Assembly (NCBI GenBank): GCA_026120185.1
Contig: JANUWF010001213.1
Span: forward strand, 2,414,796-2,478,795
Reading direction: 5' to 3'
From: Voacanga thouarsii
Lineage: Eukaryota; Streptophyta; Magnoliopsida; Gentianales; Apocynaceae
DNA length: 64,000 nucleotides
The position numbers and the translations under genes were made by a program. Numbering within the stretch: position 1 is the first letter of the stretch; each line of letters begins with the position of its first letter. The notes under the pieces were generated by a model. It was not told where the DNA came from, did no database searches, and saw nothing but the letters and a program-made list of their open reading frames with translations. Positions 1 to 9,218 of the stretch are shown here, one piece after another.

Positions 1-903
1 GAAATGCTATTATGAAAAATCACGTTTTGCAATCAAGCTAATCAAAGACTTTCGAAAAAGGAAAAAATGATTCTGCTCCTAAATGGGGAGCGTTGAGTAC
101 TCAGCCGGGATAGGCTAGTAGTACTAGTTTTGAAGAGCAAAAGTAAGTCTTTTGGTAGGAGGCCACCTCCAGAAGATGAATTCAACTTGGAGAGGTGACA
201 GTACTGCATAGTCAAGCTGTCTGAGCTAGCATATTGGTCCATGTGGACATTGTTGATCCGGATTGGATAACTAGAGTATTAGGTATAGAAATAGAGGAGT
301 ATCTTACCTAGTGGATAGATCCTCCACTGCCCATTGTTGAAAGAATACATTGGGAAGCTATTATGGTGGTACCATGATATGGATTGTGTTACTATATTGT
401 TGAATCATTTGCTAATTCCTACCTAATGAATTATGAATATGATGAAACGATGATTTCTTGTGAGTTATTTTGGATTCATTGAGCAAGGCTCCTTTGTATA
501 ACTGTTATTAATGAAATTGACTTGCAAACACGATTTTGTGATTTTGATAAACCTGCATGCACGAAATGGTTATAATTGACACTTACACACACGAGACTTA
601 ATAAGATGTCAATCTCACACCTTTTATATCATGATTTCAGGGAATTGCTTATACTGAGCAAGGTGAAGTATTAGGAGATGAACTTTAGTTTATTTATTTA
701 TTTATGTTTGAAATTATTTCAAGAGACGTTTGTTAGTTTTGATTTTTCAGACTTTACAAGTTTTGCTTCCGGATTGAATGAGATTATTTCTTTAATTTTA
801 CTTAGACGTTTTTTTCTTTTTGTATCTCATTATAAAGACCCCTGCTCCTTTGGACGGAGCGACATCCTATCCTATTTAGGTACCTAGGGTGTGGGGTGTT
901 ACA
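1..903. mobile_element. Ty3/gypsy-type LTR fragment, cut by the window edge
   Basis: The right end reads GGGGTGTTACA at 893-903, the terminal motif of many plant chromovirus LTRs. The junction at 903/904 is abrupt: directly to the right begins the 3' end of a minus-strand copia element. The region has no convincing protein. The short T-rich stretch around 700-830 and the GGACGGAGC block just before the end resemble the tail of such LTRs read on the plus strand, so I favour a plus-strand 3' LTR or solo LTR. Because these LTRs have inverted TGTAACA/TGTTACA ends, orientation is not proven. No primer-binding site follows 903, which argues against a plus-strand 5' LTR. Confidence 0.5.
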
Positions 904-988
904 TGCAAGACTCATAGAACTAATATGTACCATAAATTTCTTTGTCACTAATGTTTTGTTAAAGATTTTGTAAGTATCATCTCAATGT

Positions 989-1756
989 TCACATGAGTAA
1001 TGGACACTTTTTGTTGTTGTATTCTCTCATGCACAACAAGATACCTTGACTCAATATGCTTAGATTTATAGAGGATTTGTTATTTTTGAAGAAATAAACT
1101 GTAGTAGAATTGTCATAATATATGACAATAGGCTTAGAGATAGAATGAACAATTTTAAATCCACCAATAAAATTTTGCAGCCAAATTGCTTGAGACGTAG
1201 CCTCATGGCATGCTATAAATTCAGCTTCCACAGTTGAAGATGTAATAATAGATTGCTTGATACTTTTCCATAATACAATTCCACCAACTAATATAAAAAA
1301 TATATATCTAGAAGTTGATTTCATAGAATCCTGACAACATATAAAATTTGAATCCAAGTATCCAATAACTTCCAAATGATCACTATGTTTGTAGATGAGC
1401 ATATAATGTTCGGTGCCTTGAAGATACTGCACCATCATTTTAGCAACTTTCTAGTAATATAAACTCGGATTGCTTTGGAATCTACTGTGTGTTCCAACAA
1501 CAAAACTAATATTTGGCTGTGTGCAAGTTTGTACAGACATTAAGCTTCCTATAGGAATATTTTCCATTTGTTGTCTCTCAATAGTATTTTGAGGACATTG
1601 ATTTTCATTAAACTTTTTACTTTTGACTATAGGGGTTAGACTTGGAGAACAACTTTGCATTTGAAATCTTTCTAGAACTTTCTTTATATAAAGCTTTTTG
1701 CGATAAACCAAGAATACTATTAGGCCTGTCTCTAAAAATTTCAATTCCAAGTACAT
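989..1756 (-). pseudogene. Copia-1 RT C-terminus and RNase H
   Basis: One frame runs from 1756 to 989 with a single in-frame stop at about 1451. The first part is the end of RT (ERKQM-type linker as ERQQM, then QTCTQPNISF, the usual TRPDISF position). The second part is copia RNase H: RYLQGTEHYML, then STVEAEFIA holding the catalytic Glu, then YYDNSTTVYF holding a catalytic Asp. Copia RNase H removes the RNA strand of the RNA/DNA hybrid during reverse transcription. The frame ends early, before the conserved ADPLTKGL region, and the downstream sequence to 904 is frameshifted. Confidence 0.85.
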
Positions 1757-2340
1757 AGTGTGCTTCTCCCATATCCTTCATTTCCAATTTCTTTGAAAGA
1801 TAGCTTTTAGTATTATGTAATAGACTTAAATCACTAGTTTCACGTAAAATATCATATACATATAGAATAAAAAATATAAACTTAAATTAAGTTTATTTTT
1901 TTTAAATCTAAAGGCAGTAATAGTATCATGAAACTTAAGATATTGTCGAAAAACTTGTTTAAGTTCATATATAGATCTCTTAAACTTGCAAACAAGTTGT
2001 CCTTTTCCTTTTTCCTCAAAAGCTTTTGGTTTTTTTATATAAATTTCTTCATCTAGATTCCTATTTAAAAAAGCTATTTTCACAGCCATTTGATGTAACT
2101 CTAAGTTAAATGAGCTACTAAAACAATGATAATTTTAAATGGGTCTTTCTTAGATATAGGAGAGAAAGTCTTATTATAGTCAATACATTTTCTTTGAGTG
2201 AATCCTTTTGCAACTGATCTAACTTTATATACGTCAATATTACTTTTAGAGTCCATTTGGTCTTAAAAATCCATTTACATTGAATAGAAACAAATTCCTT
2301 ACATAATTCAACCAATTCCAAACTTGATTAGTTTTCATAG
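1757..2340 (-). pseudogene. Copia-1 reverse transcriptase, catalytic part, broken
   Basis: The segment 2321-2118 carries KWIFKTKW, the start of RT_copia. 2089-1826 carries AVKIAFLNRNLDEEIYIKKP, equivalent to the usual DVKTAFLNG.LEEEIYM.QP block. In a neighbouring frame near 1850 the catalytic motif reads YVYDI where a functional copia RT has YVDDI, so one of the two catalytic aspartates is Tyr. Further left, EMKDMGEAHYVLGIEIFRD is readable in yet another frame. At least three frame changes separate these blocks. Confidence 0.8.
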
Positions 2341-3560
2341 ATGTTGTTTCATCTTTCATAGCATCCAACTATTTATTAGATTCATCACAATTCATAGCAT
2401 GTGAAAATGTTTTTGGATCATCACCAATACCAGGTTCTTCTAGTTCTTGTAAGTACATTAAATAGTCATTCAAAATTGCAATTTTCTTTTCTCTTTGAGA
2501 TCTACATAAATTTTCCATATATTCAATACTACTTTGTGTGACTGAATCATTGGAATGATTAGTAGGAATAGATTCATGAACTAGTGACAAATTTTGATTT
2601 TCACCCTTTTTAAAATCTAAAATGAGTGAATATTGAGAATTACTAGATTGCTCTAGTTTAGGAATTAATTCCACTTCTCTTTTTTCTTGACTTCCACTAA
2701 AATATCCAATTTCCAAGAACTTAGTAGTACTTGTTTCTATTATTCTCATATGATGATTAGGACAATAAAATCGATAACCTTTAGATTTTTCTAGATAACT
2801 AATAAAGAAACAACTAATGGTTCTCAAATCCAATTTCTTTTTATGTAGATTATAAATTCTTGCTTTAGCTGGACAACCCCAAATATGATTTAAGCTAGGC
2901 TTCCTACCAACCCATAATTCAAATGACTATATACGTGGTTGTCTTAAGAGCTTTACTGCACAAAAATTTTGAAAGAGTTGAGTCACTAATCATACTACGA
3001 GTCATATCTAATAATGTTCAATTAAGCATTTTAGCTACACTATTCTGCTAAGGCGCATCTGGCATTTTATATTTGGCAATAATTCCATTTTCTTGAAGGA
3101 ATCTAGCAAATGGCCCTAAATAATACTCACCACCTCTATTTGATCTCACAACTTAATTTTTTTTTTAATTGATTTTTCGCTTTGAAAATTTGAACAAAGC
3201 ATTAGACTTTTCTTTAATTAGATAGATGTATCCATAATGTGGTGTCGTAAATAAAGGCGATAAAGTATTTTCTCCACTTACGCATGAGAAAAATAGTCCA
3301 CAAATATCAATATGAATTATCTCAAGTAGTCCAAAATTTCTAGTGACAGTATTATTTGTACCATTAGTTTGCTTACCCTAAATGCAATCTATATAAGTAC
3401 CAAAATCTGTAAAGTTAAGAGTCTGTAAGACTCTATCCTTTATAGAAGTCGATCTTTTCAAATATGACCTAAGCGTTTTGCCACAACATTGATGAAGTTT
3501 CATTATTATAACTACGCATGGTGCTAACATTATCATTCACATGCAGGGTAATAAGAGATT
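2341..3560 (-). pseudogene. Copia-1 integrase and IN-RT linker, broken
   Basis: The open stretch 2833-2369 is the linker between integrase and RT; it contains CPNHHMRIIETSTTKFLE, equivalent to the SP..TRIVESRNAKFLE region. To its right, in several frames, are integrase blocks: RSNRGGEY near 3150 (usual SDRGGEY with the second catalytic Asp) and PDAP.QNSVA near 3055 (usual PQQNGVAERRN), followed by LLDMTRSMIS. The first Asp block appears as EIIHIDICG near 3330. Stop codons are frequent, so no integrase could be made. Confidence 0.75.
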
Positions 3561-3960
3561 AAGAGAAAGAAGAATCAAGCTTTGTTTATGCAATCCATTG
3601 GATAAAAATCCAGTACAAATCATGGTACTTTTTTTGGAAATAGTAAGGATTTTTTTTTTTCAAAATGAAAAACATAATCAGCCAAATCTAAACGAGACAA
3701 AGCAATCAAATTTCTGAAAAATGAAGGTATAAATGGTGTTAACAAGATCTAAAGGAACACCAAATTCAAGGATCAATTGATAAGTGCCAATAACTTCAAC
3801 TTTAGACTACTTTTTGCTCCCCATTATTATTGTCTTTTTCTTTGTCATTGGCTAGTGGATTGAAAGGAATCCTTGCATATTATTTGATACATAAATAGTA
3901 GCACCAAAATCTAGCCACAAAGTATTAGAAGGAACATCAAAGAAATTGGTCTCATAACAT
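3561..3960 (-). pseudogene. Copia-1 protease / gag-pre-integrase remnant
   Basis: On the minus strand near 3925-3890 the sequence reads LWLDFGATIYVS, the copia aspartic protease active-site block with DFG replacing the usual DSG. It is preceded by CYETNFFDVPSNT, which matches the linker before the protease in Tnt1-like elements. The following stretch (VEVIGTYQLILEFG) is the rest of the protease in mostly readable frame. Stop codons interrupt it near 3860. Confidence 0.75.
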
Positions 3961-5440
3961 ACAAATGAAAGGAAATTATCTTTCTTTGGAAACCACATCT
4001 TGCATTTCATGCAATCTCGCTGCTTTTATTCTTGTAGAAATGGCATATAACATCAGTATCATTATTGCTAGATGTTGTTTCATTTTTATCTTTATATGGT
4101 GGCTTATGACCTCTTTTCTTAGTCTTATTGACTGTATCATTTTTATAACTCTAAGAGACCAAATGGACCATTGGTAATCCTTCTCTTTTTAGCCTCTCCT
4201 CCTCTTGCACACATATTGAAATAAGGTCATTCATAGACCACTTGTCCTTTTGAGTATTGCAAGTGATCTTAAATGAATCACATTGAGAAGGAAGGGAATT
4301 GAGAATGAATTGCACTAGAAAGGACTAAAAAATAATCATATCCGAAGTTTTAGTCTTTCAACCAAGTTGTTCATCTCTAGAATATGCTCATGCACCCCAC
4401 TAACCTTATCATATTTCTTAGTAGTCAAAGTAGCCAAAAGCGTACCTGTCAAAACTTTATCAGAAACCTTAAATCAGTTTTCAGTGGATGTCATGAACTC
4501 ACGTGCCTTAGATGATTCTGGAATGGACTTCCATATATATTTTGCTATTGAATTTTTGGTGATCATAAGACTAATATTGTCAGAATGCTCCTAAGCTTCA
4601 TATATAGGTTGTATTTTGAACTTCATAACTTTAAGGTGTAAGTTGTGCTGCTCATCTACCCTGAGGCACAAGAATCTAACCACAAAGTATTAGAAGGAAC
4701 ATCAAAGAAATTGGTCTCATAACATACAAATGAAAGGAAATTATCTTTCTTTGGAAACCACATCTTGCATTTCATGCAATCTCGCTGCTTTTTTTCTTGT
4801 AGAAATGGCATATAACATTAATATCATCATTGCTAGATGTTGTTTCATTTTTATCTTTATATGGTGACTTATGACCTCTTTTCTTAGTCTTATTGACTGT
4901 ATCATTTTTATAACTCTAAGAGACCAAATGGACCGTTGGTAATCCTTCTCTTTTTAGCCTCTCCTCCTCTTGCACACATATTGAAATAAGGTCATTCATA
5001 GACCACTTGTCCTTTTGAGTATTACAAGTGATCTTAAATGAACCACATTGAGAAGGAAGGGAATTGAGAATGAATTGCACTAGAAAGGACTAAAAAATAA
5101 TCATATCCGAAGTTTTAGTCTTTCAACCAAGTTGTTCATCTCTAGAATATGCTCACGCACCCCCACTAACCTTATCATATTTCTTAGTAGTCAAAGTAGC
5201 CAAAAGCGTACCTGTCAAAACTTTATCAGAAACCTTAAATCAGTTTTCAGTGGATGTCATGAACTCATGTGCCTTAGATGATTCTAGAATGGACTTCCAT
5301 ATATATTTTGCTATTGAATTTTTGGTGATCATAAGACTCAAATTGTTAGAATGCTCCTAAGCTTCATATATAGGTTGTCTTTTGAACTTTAGAACTTTAA
5401 GGTGTAAGTTGTGTTGGTTCATCTACCCTGAGGCACAAAT
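3908..5440 (-). repeat. Tandem duplication (2 x ~765 bp) of the Copia-1 gag
   Basis: Two direct copies, 3908-4672 and 4673-5440, begin with AATCTARCCACAAAG and end with CTGAGGCACA. They are nearly identical apart from scattered substitutions and small indels. On the minus strand each copy encodes a copia UBN2-type gag remnant: readable pieces are KAHEFMTSTEN, LAGTLMN-like as VLTGTLLATLTTKKYD, and EHILEMNNLVERLK. The knuckle at the left end of each copy is degenerate (CHFYKNKSSE). The duplication starts inside the protease/gag junction and ends upstream of gag, so the element has a doubled gag segment. Confidence 0.9.
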
Positions 5441-6192
5441 CTAGATCTTAGCACCCCAATGTGATGATTATTTGGTCCTTCCAATCTGAGTAATTAGACC
5501 CATTCAACTCTGGAATGTTGCACAACACTCCAAAAAATGATGTGAGAGTAATAGCTAAAATATTTCATAAGAAAAAATGATGAGTTGTGAGATAAGAGTC
5601 ATCTTAGTGCATAATCAAATTTTCACATTTGGGTTAAAAATTAACATGCTACTAATCACCTCTAAAGTGAGTAGCAACTATTCACTTGTCTAATATAATA
5701 AAATTCTAGATGTTATATACCTTTGGGTAAATAACAACTTTACTTGATTTAATTATAGAAAAATAAATCACCTTTGGGTAATTTATGGTTCTATGACTAT
5801 ACGCTTAATGCTTACATAATCATGCTAACATAATTTGATTCGGTTAAATCACTTTGGTGATTATAACTTGATCAATAAATATTTAATAATGGTTATATAA
5901 GTTCTAAAATGCCAAGATAACTTTAATGTGTCTTAAAATGATCTAAAAGTTGATTTGAAAAATTCATAAATCAATCTTACAAAATCTTCACTTCTTTCCA
6001 GATATAAAAAATAGATTAAATATTGAAAGAAGGGAAAATTATACCTCACAATGATAAATTTTCACATGGCGATTTAAAAAATATATATATTAATTTATGA
6101 AATAATCACCTTACCCGAAACAAAAAATATACTAATTATCTAAGAAAATACTAGACAAGTTAAATGGTTTATAAGGTATGACTTCTAACCAA
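5441..6192 (-). other. Copia-1 5' leader, no coding content seen
   Basis: AT-rich sequence between the right gag copy and the primer-binding site. I see no domain on either strand and no internal repeat above the background. Confidence 0.5.
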
Positions 6193-6204
6193 GCTCTAAT
6201 ACTA
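6193..6204 (-). other. Copia-1 primer-binding site (tRNA-Met type, decayed)
   Basis: On the minus strand it reads TAGTATTAGAGC. The usual plant copia site complementary to initiator tRNA-Met is TGGTATCAGAGC, so two bases differ, both compatible with C-to-T decay. It lies six bases inside the 5' LTR boundary, as expected. Confidence 0.8.
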
Positions 6205-6210
6205 TATCTT

Positions 6211-6616
6211 TGAAAAGTAAGGATCATTAGTCACACATTACAAATACCATAATATATAACAACTTACCAAAATTTCCTTGAGACATGATTATTAAGATAG
6301 ACACTTGATCTTCTCTCTCCTAACTCTCTTATATGTTTGTATATAATGATACAATAACACACAAAATAGGTGAGTGAAAAGAGGGACCAAGGGCCCTATT
6401 AGGTCATTATTAAGTACTTTTTACTCTTCCTCTTTCTAACTCTTGTAATTCTTATAATCTACCCTTCATATTTCACGAGATAATAGAATAGTGGTCTTTC
6501 AATGAAGATGTTACAACTTTAGTTGTAACACCATAACTATTATTCTAATAACTTATGGGCAATTATGTTTAATATGTTATAATGCTTTAGTGGTCTTGAA
6601 GCCCACATAACCAACA
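6211..6616 (-). repeat. Copia-1 5' LTR (406 bp)
   Basis: Bounded by TGTTGG (minus strand, starting 6616) and TTTTCA (ending 6211), that is TG...CA ends, directly next to the primer-binding site. The length is typical of Tnt1-like copia LTRs. The matching 3' LTR is not in the window, so a target duplication cannot be tested. Confidence 0.8.
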
Positions 6617-7237
6617 CTTTACCCTAAAGAAACCTGAATATGAGGTTGATGGCTTTGCTGTTATTGTTGCTGGTGGTGGTGGCCGATTCTTCTCCAATTT
6701 TAGTTCTTCTCAAAAATTGTGGAAATAAAATTGGAGAAGAATCGGCCACCATTATAACATGTTGTGGAAGAACTAAAATTGTAGCAACCAAATAATAAGA
6801 CCAAATGTTATAATGTAATTTATTTTTTAATGCAACCAAGTTCTTCCACAATTTTAATTCTTCTAAAAAATTTCTCCAATTACAATCTATTTTTTTGAGA
6901 GCAATAAATAGAATTTAAAAGAACCTTTCTAAAAATTTTTAATTTTTAATTTTTAAGAGAAAATTTTAATTTAAAAAAATTTCGGGCTCTAGTTCTGTCA
7001 TTGCTCACAACAAAGCTTTGTCGCACGATAGCAGAGTTAACACCCAGACGAAGACCAACTTATTTTTTCCAATTGTTATTATTGGAATATTCTTTAATTT
7101 GATTAAAACCTTTCTAGTTAACCTAATCCAAAATCACCACTACAACCACCATTTGCACCAGTTTCTCCTCTTCACTGAAGCCAATAAAACAATGTCTGAA
7201 ATACTATCGAGAAAATTTTCAAACAGAAAAATAAAAA
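6617..7237. other. Unassigned sequence with a strong hairpin
   Basis: No domain recognised. The right half (about 7000-7230) is less AT-rich and contains short open stretches without similarity that I can name. The left part holds the inverted repeat described at 6680-6748. Confidence 0.4.
6680..6748. repeat. Perfect 23-bp inverted repeat, 23-nt spacer
   Basis: The arm at 6680-6702 (starts TGGCCGATTC) is exactly matched by the reverse complement at 6726-6748 (ends GAATCGGCCA). Around it are looser inverted pairs, for example GTGGAAGAAC near 6766 and GTTCTTCCAC near 6839, so about 200 bp could fold into a compound hairpin. It may be a small MITE or part of one; I see no clear target duplication. 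Confidence 0.8.
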
Positions 7238-8519
7238 GGTGTTTTTCAATTTGGTCCCTGAAAGTTTGAATTTTTCTCAATCAAGTCTTTAATAATAGAC
7301 TTATTTCAATTTAGTATTTTAAAATATTATTTTCTTCTCAAATTAGTCTTTGCATATAACTTCATTAGTTTTTTAATGGTCAAAGTAAAAAAATAATTAA
7401 ATATTAAATTCAATCTAATCCCTATAAATATGTAACTTTTGTAAGTAATTCCTCAATATTAATAAATGTCAAGTTGTACTAGATTTTAATAAAAAATAAA
7501 AAAATATAAAGATAAAATGGTAAAATTAATTATATATATATATATATTCTTAAGTTATTAATATTTAATTATCTTGTTCCACAAAATAATGAAAATAATC
7601 TCAAATTTGAATTTTAAGATTCTATAATCTCAAATAATAAGACAAAAAAATTATATATCGTAAGAATATTTTTTTTGTTCGACTTAAACCCAACAATTAA
7701 AACAAAATTTATTTAATTTTTTAATTTAGTTTTGATTTAGTTTTGCAATATTTGTATTAAATCGAATCAAATTGAAATTTATATAAAATCGCATTTAATC
7801 AAATCGAACTGAGTTTATACTTTATACTTAAACTAAACATTGGATAATTTTAAAAAATATATTTTATTTGTTTTATTATCATAATGTTTAGAGTATATGA
7901 ATTTGAAGATCATGATAATAAAACAAAGAAAGTATATTTCTTAAGAGTATCCAATGTTTAGTTTAATAATAAATTTAGTTCAATTTAACTGAAGGCAATT
8001 TTATTGAAATTTTAATTTGATTTGATTTAATACAAATTTTGTGAAATTAAATTAAAAAATAAAACAAAATTTATTCAATTTGTTTCACTTCTTGGGTTTA
8101 AATCGAACAAAAATACTCTTAAGCCATATAATTTTTTGTCTTATTATTTGGAATTATGTAATCTCAAAATTCAAAGTTGAGATTATTTTTATTATTTTGT
8201 GGAATAAAAAATTAAATATTAATAATTTAAGAATATATGCAATAAAATTAATTTTACCATTTTTCTTCGTATATTTTTATTTTTAATTAAAATCTAATGT
8301 AACTTGATATTTATTATTATTGAGAATTTAATTGCAAAAACAATAATTATAGGTATTATATTGAATTTAATCTTTGACCGTTAAAAAACTAATGGAGTTA
8401 GATGGAAGAACTAGTTTGAGAAGAAACTAACATTTTGAATGACTAAATTAGAATAAGTCTAATTAAGGACTCCATTGAGAAAAGCTCAAACTTTCAAGGA
8501 CCAAATCGAAAAAAAACCC
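7238..8519. mobile_element. 1.28 kb foldback element with Mutator-like ends
   Basis: The two halves are reverse complements of each other along almost their whole length, meeting near 7890. The left end is GGTGTTTTTCAATTTGGTCC and the right end, reverse-complemented, is GGGTTTTTTTTCGATTTGGTCC. A 9-bp direct repeat AAATAAAAA flanks both ends (7229-7237 and 8520-8528). A 9-bp duplication and long terminal inverted repeats are features of Mutator-superfamily elements, but this duplication is low-complexity. No transposase lies between the arms, so it is non-autonomous. Arm divergence is moderate, with many substitutions and short indels. Confidence 0.8.
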
Positions 8520-9050
8520 AAATAAAAATATTAAAATCACTTTTTAAAACTCAAAAAAAGGAAAAAAAAACAAACACCAAAATTTAAATGGCATATTTAT
8601 TAGTTTACCAATGGTGGAATTTTAGTGCTAGATAACAAGGTGTGGGAGAGAGATGGAACATTGGAGTGCTGAGACAGAGGGGACGCGATGGCATTGAAAT
8701 GTCCAACAGCCGAGAGTGAAAGAAAAGGCGGTAGCAAATGGCAACACAGATGGAATATGGAACCATTCTGAGTAAGTTACAAAGAAGAAGCATGTCGAGA
8801 ATGATGATTCTCAACATTTATCTTCAGCAGTCAGTTTAAATGGAAGCCAATTGCAGTTTTCATTTTGTGCTTTGCTGTATATATTCTCCATGTACATTGA
8901 AACAGTAGTGTGTGAAATTCAATTCACTTTTCTCTCATTCTTATTGGCTTCATTCCTTTGCCATTTATAAATTTTAACTCTCTGCTGCATTTTGTTTTTC
9001 CAATTTACTTTGCACTTGTCTATCTTGAAGTTTTGAGTGTTTTGCTATTC
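8520..9050. other. Region upstream of the copia gag start
   Basis: No domain recognised. It could hold the LTR or leader of the copia element whose gag starts at 9051. I could not find a tRNA-Met-type primer-binding site here, so an LTR boundary is not called. Confidence 0.35.
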
Positions 9051-9080
9051 ATGGAAAGTGCCGAAATTCATCCTTCTAGT
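9051..9080 (+). pseudogene. Copia gag N-terminus, piece 1 (split by the hAT element)
   Basis: ATG at 9051 starts MESAEIHPSS. After removing the hAT insertion and one copy of its 8-bp target duplication, the frame continues into piece 2 at 12706 as SSFYFHPNENPS. Such an N-terminus is typical of the plant copia gag family Retrotran_gag_3. The piece is short, and its identity depends on the continuation. Confidence 0.75.
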
Positions 9081-9218
9081 CAGGGGCGGACGCAAGATTG
9101 TATTATTGGGGGGCCAATAACAAATTAAACTAAATTCCATATGTTCAATAATTTATGAAAATAGTAATATTAAACCTACCAAAATAGTTTCAAAATATAC
9201 TATAAAAAATATAATACA

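Larger units (their letters stand above)
904..6616 (-). mobile_element. Copia-1: degenerate Ty1/copia (Tnt1-like) retrotransposon, 3' end truncated
   Basis: Reading on the minus strand from right to left: 5' LTR (6211-6616), primer-binding site, gag (two tandem copies), protease, integrase, reverse transcriptase and RNase H, in the copia order PR-IN-RT-RH. The 3' LTR is missing because a gypsy-type LTR abuts at 903/904 shortly after the RNase H region. All domains carry stop codons and frameshifts, so the element is dead. The Pol wording (for example LGIEIFRDR, GLSQKAYI, STVEAEF) matches the common plant Tnt1-94-like copia group. This lineage name is recalled from family knowledge, not a search. 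Confidence 0.9.
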
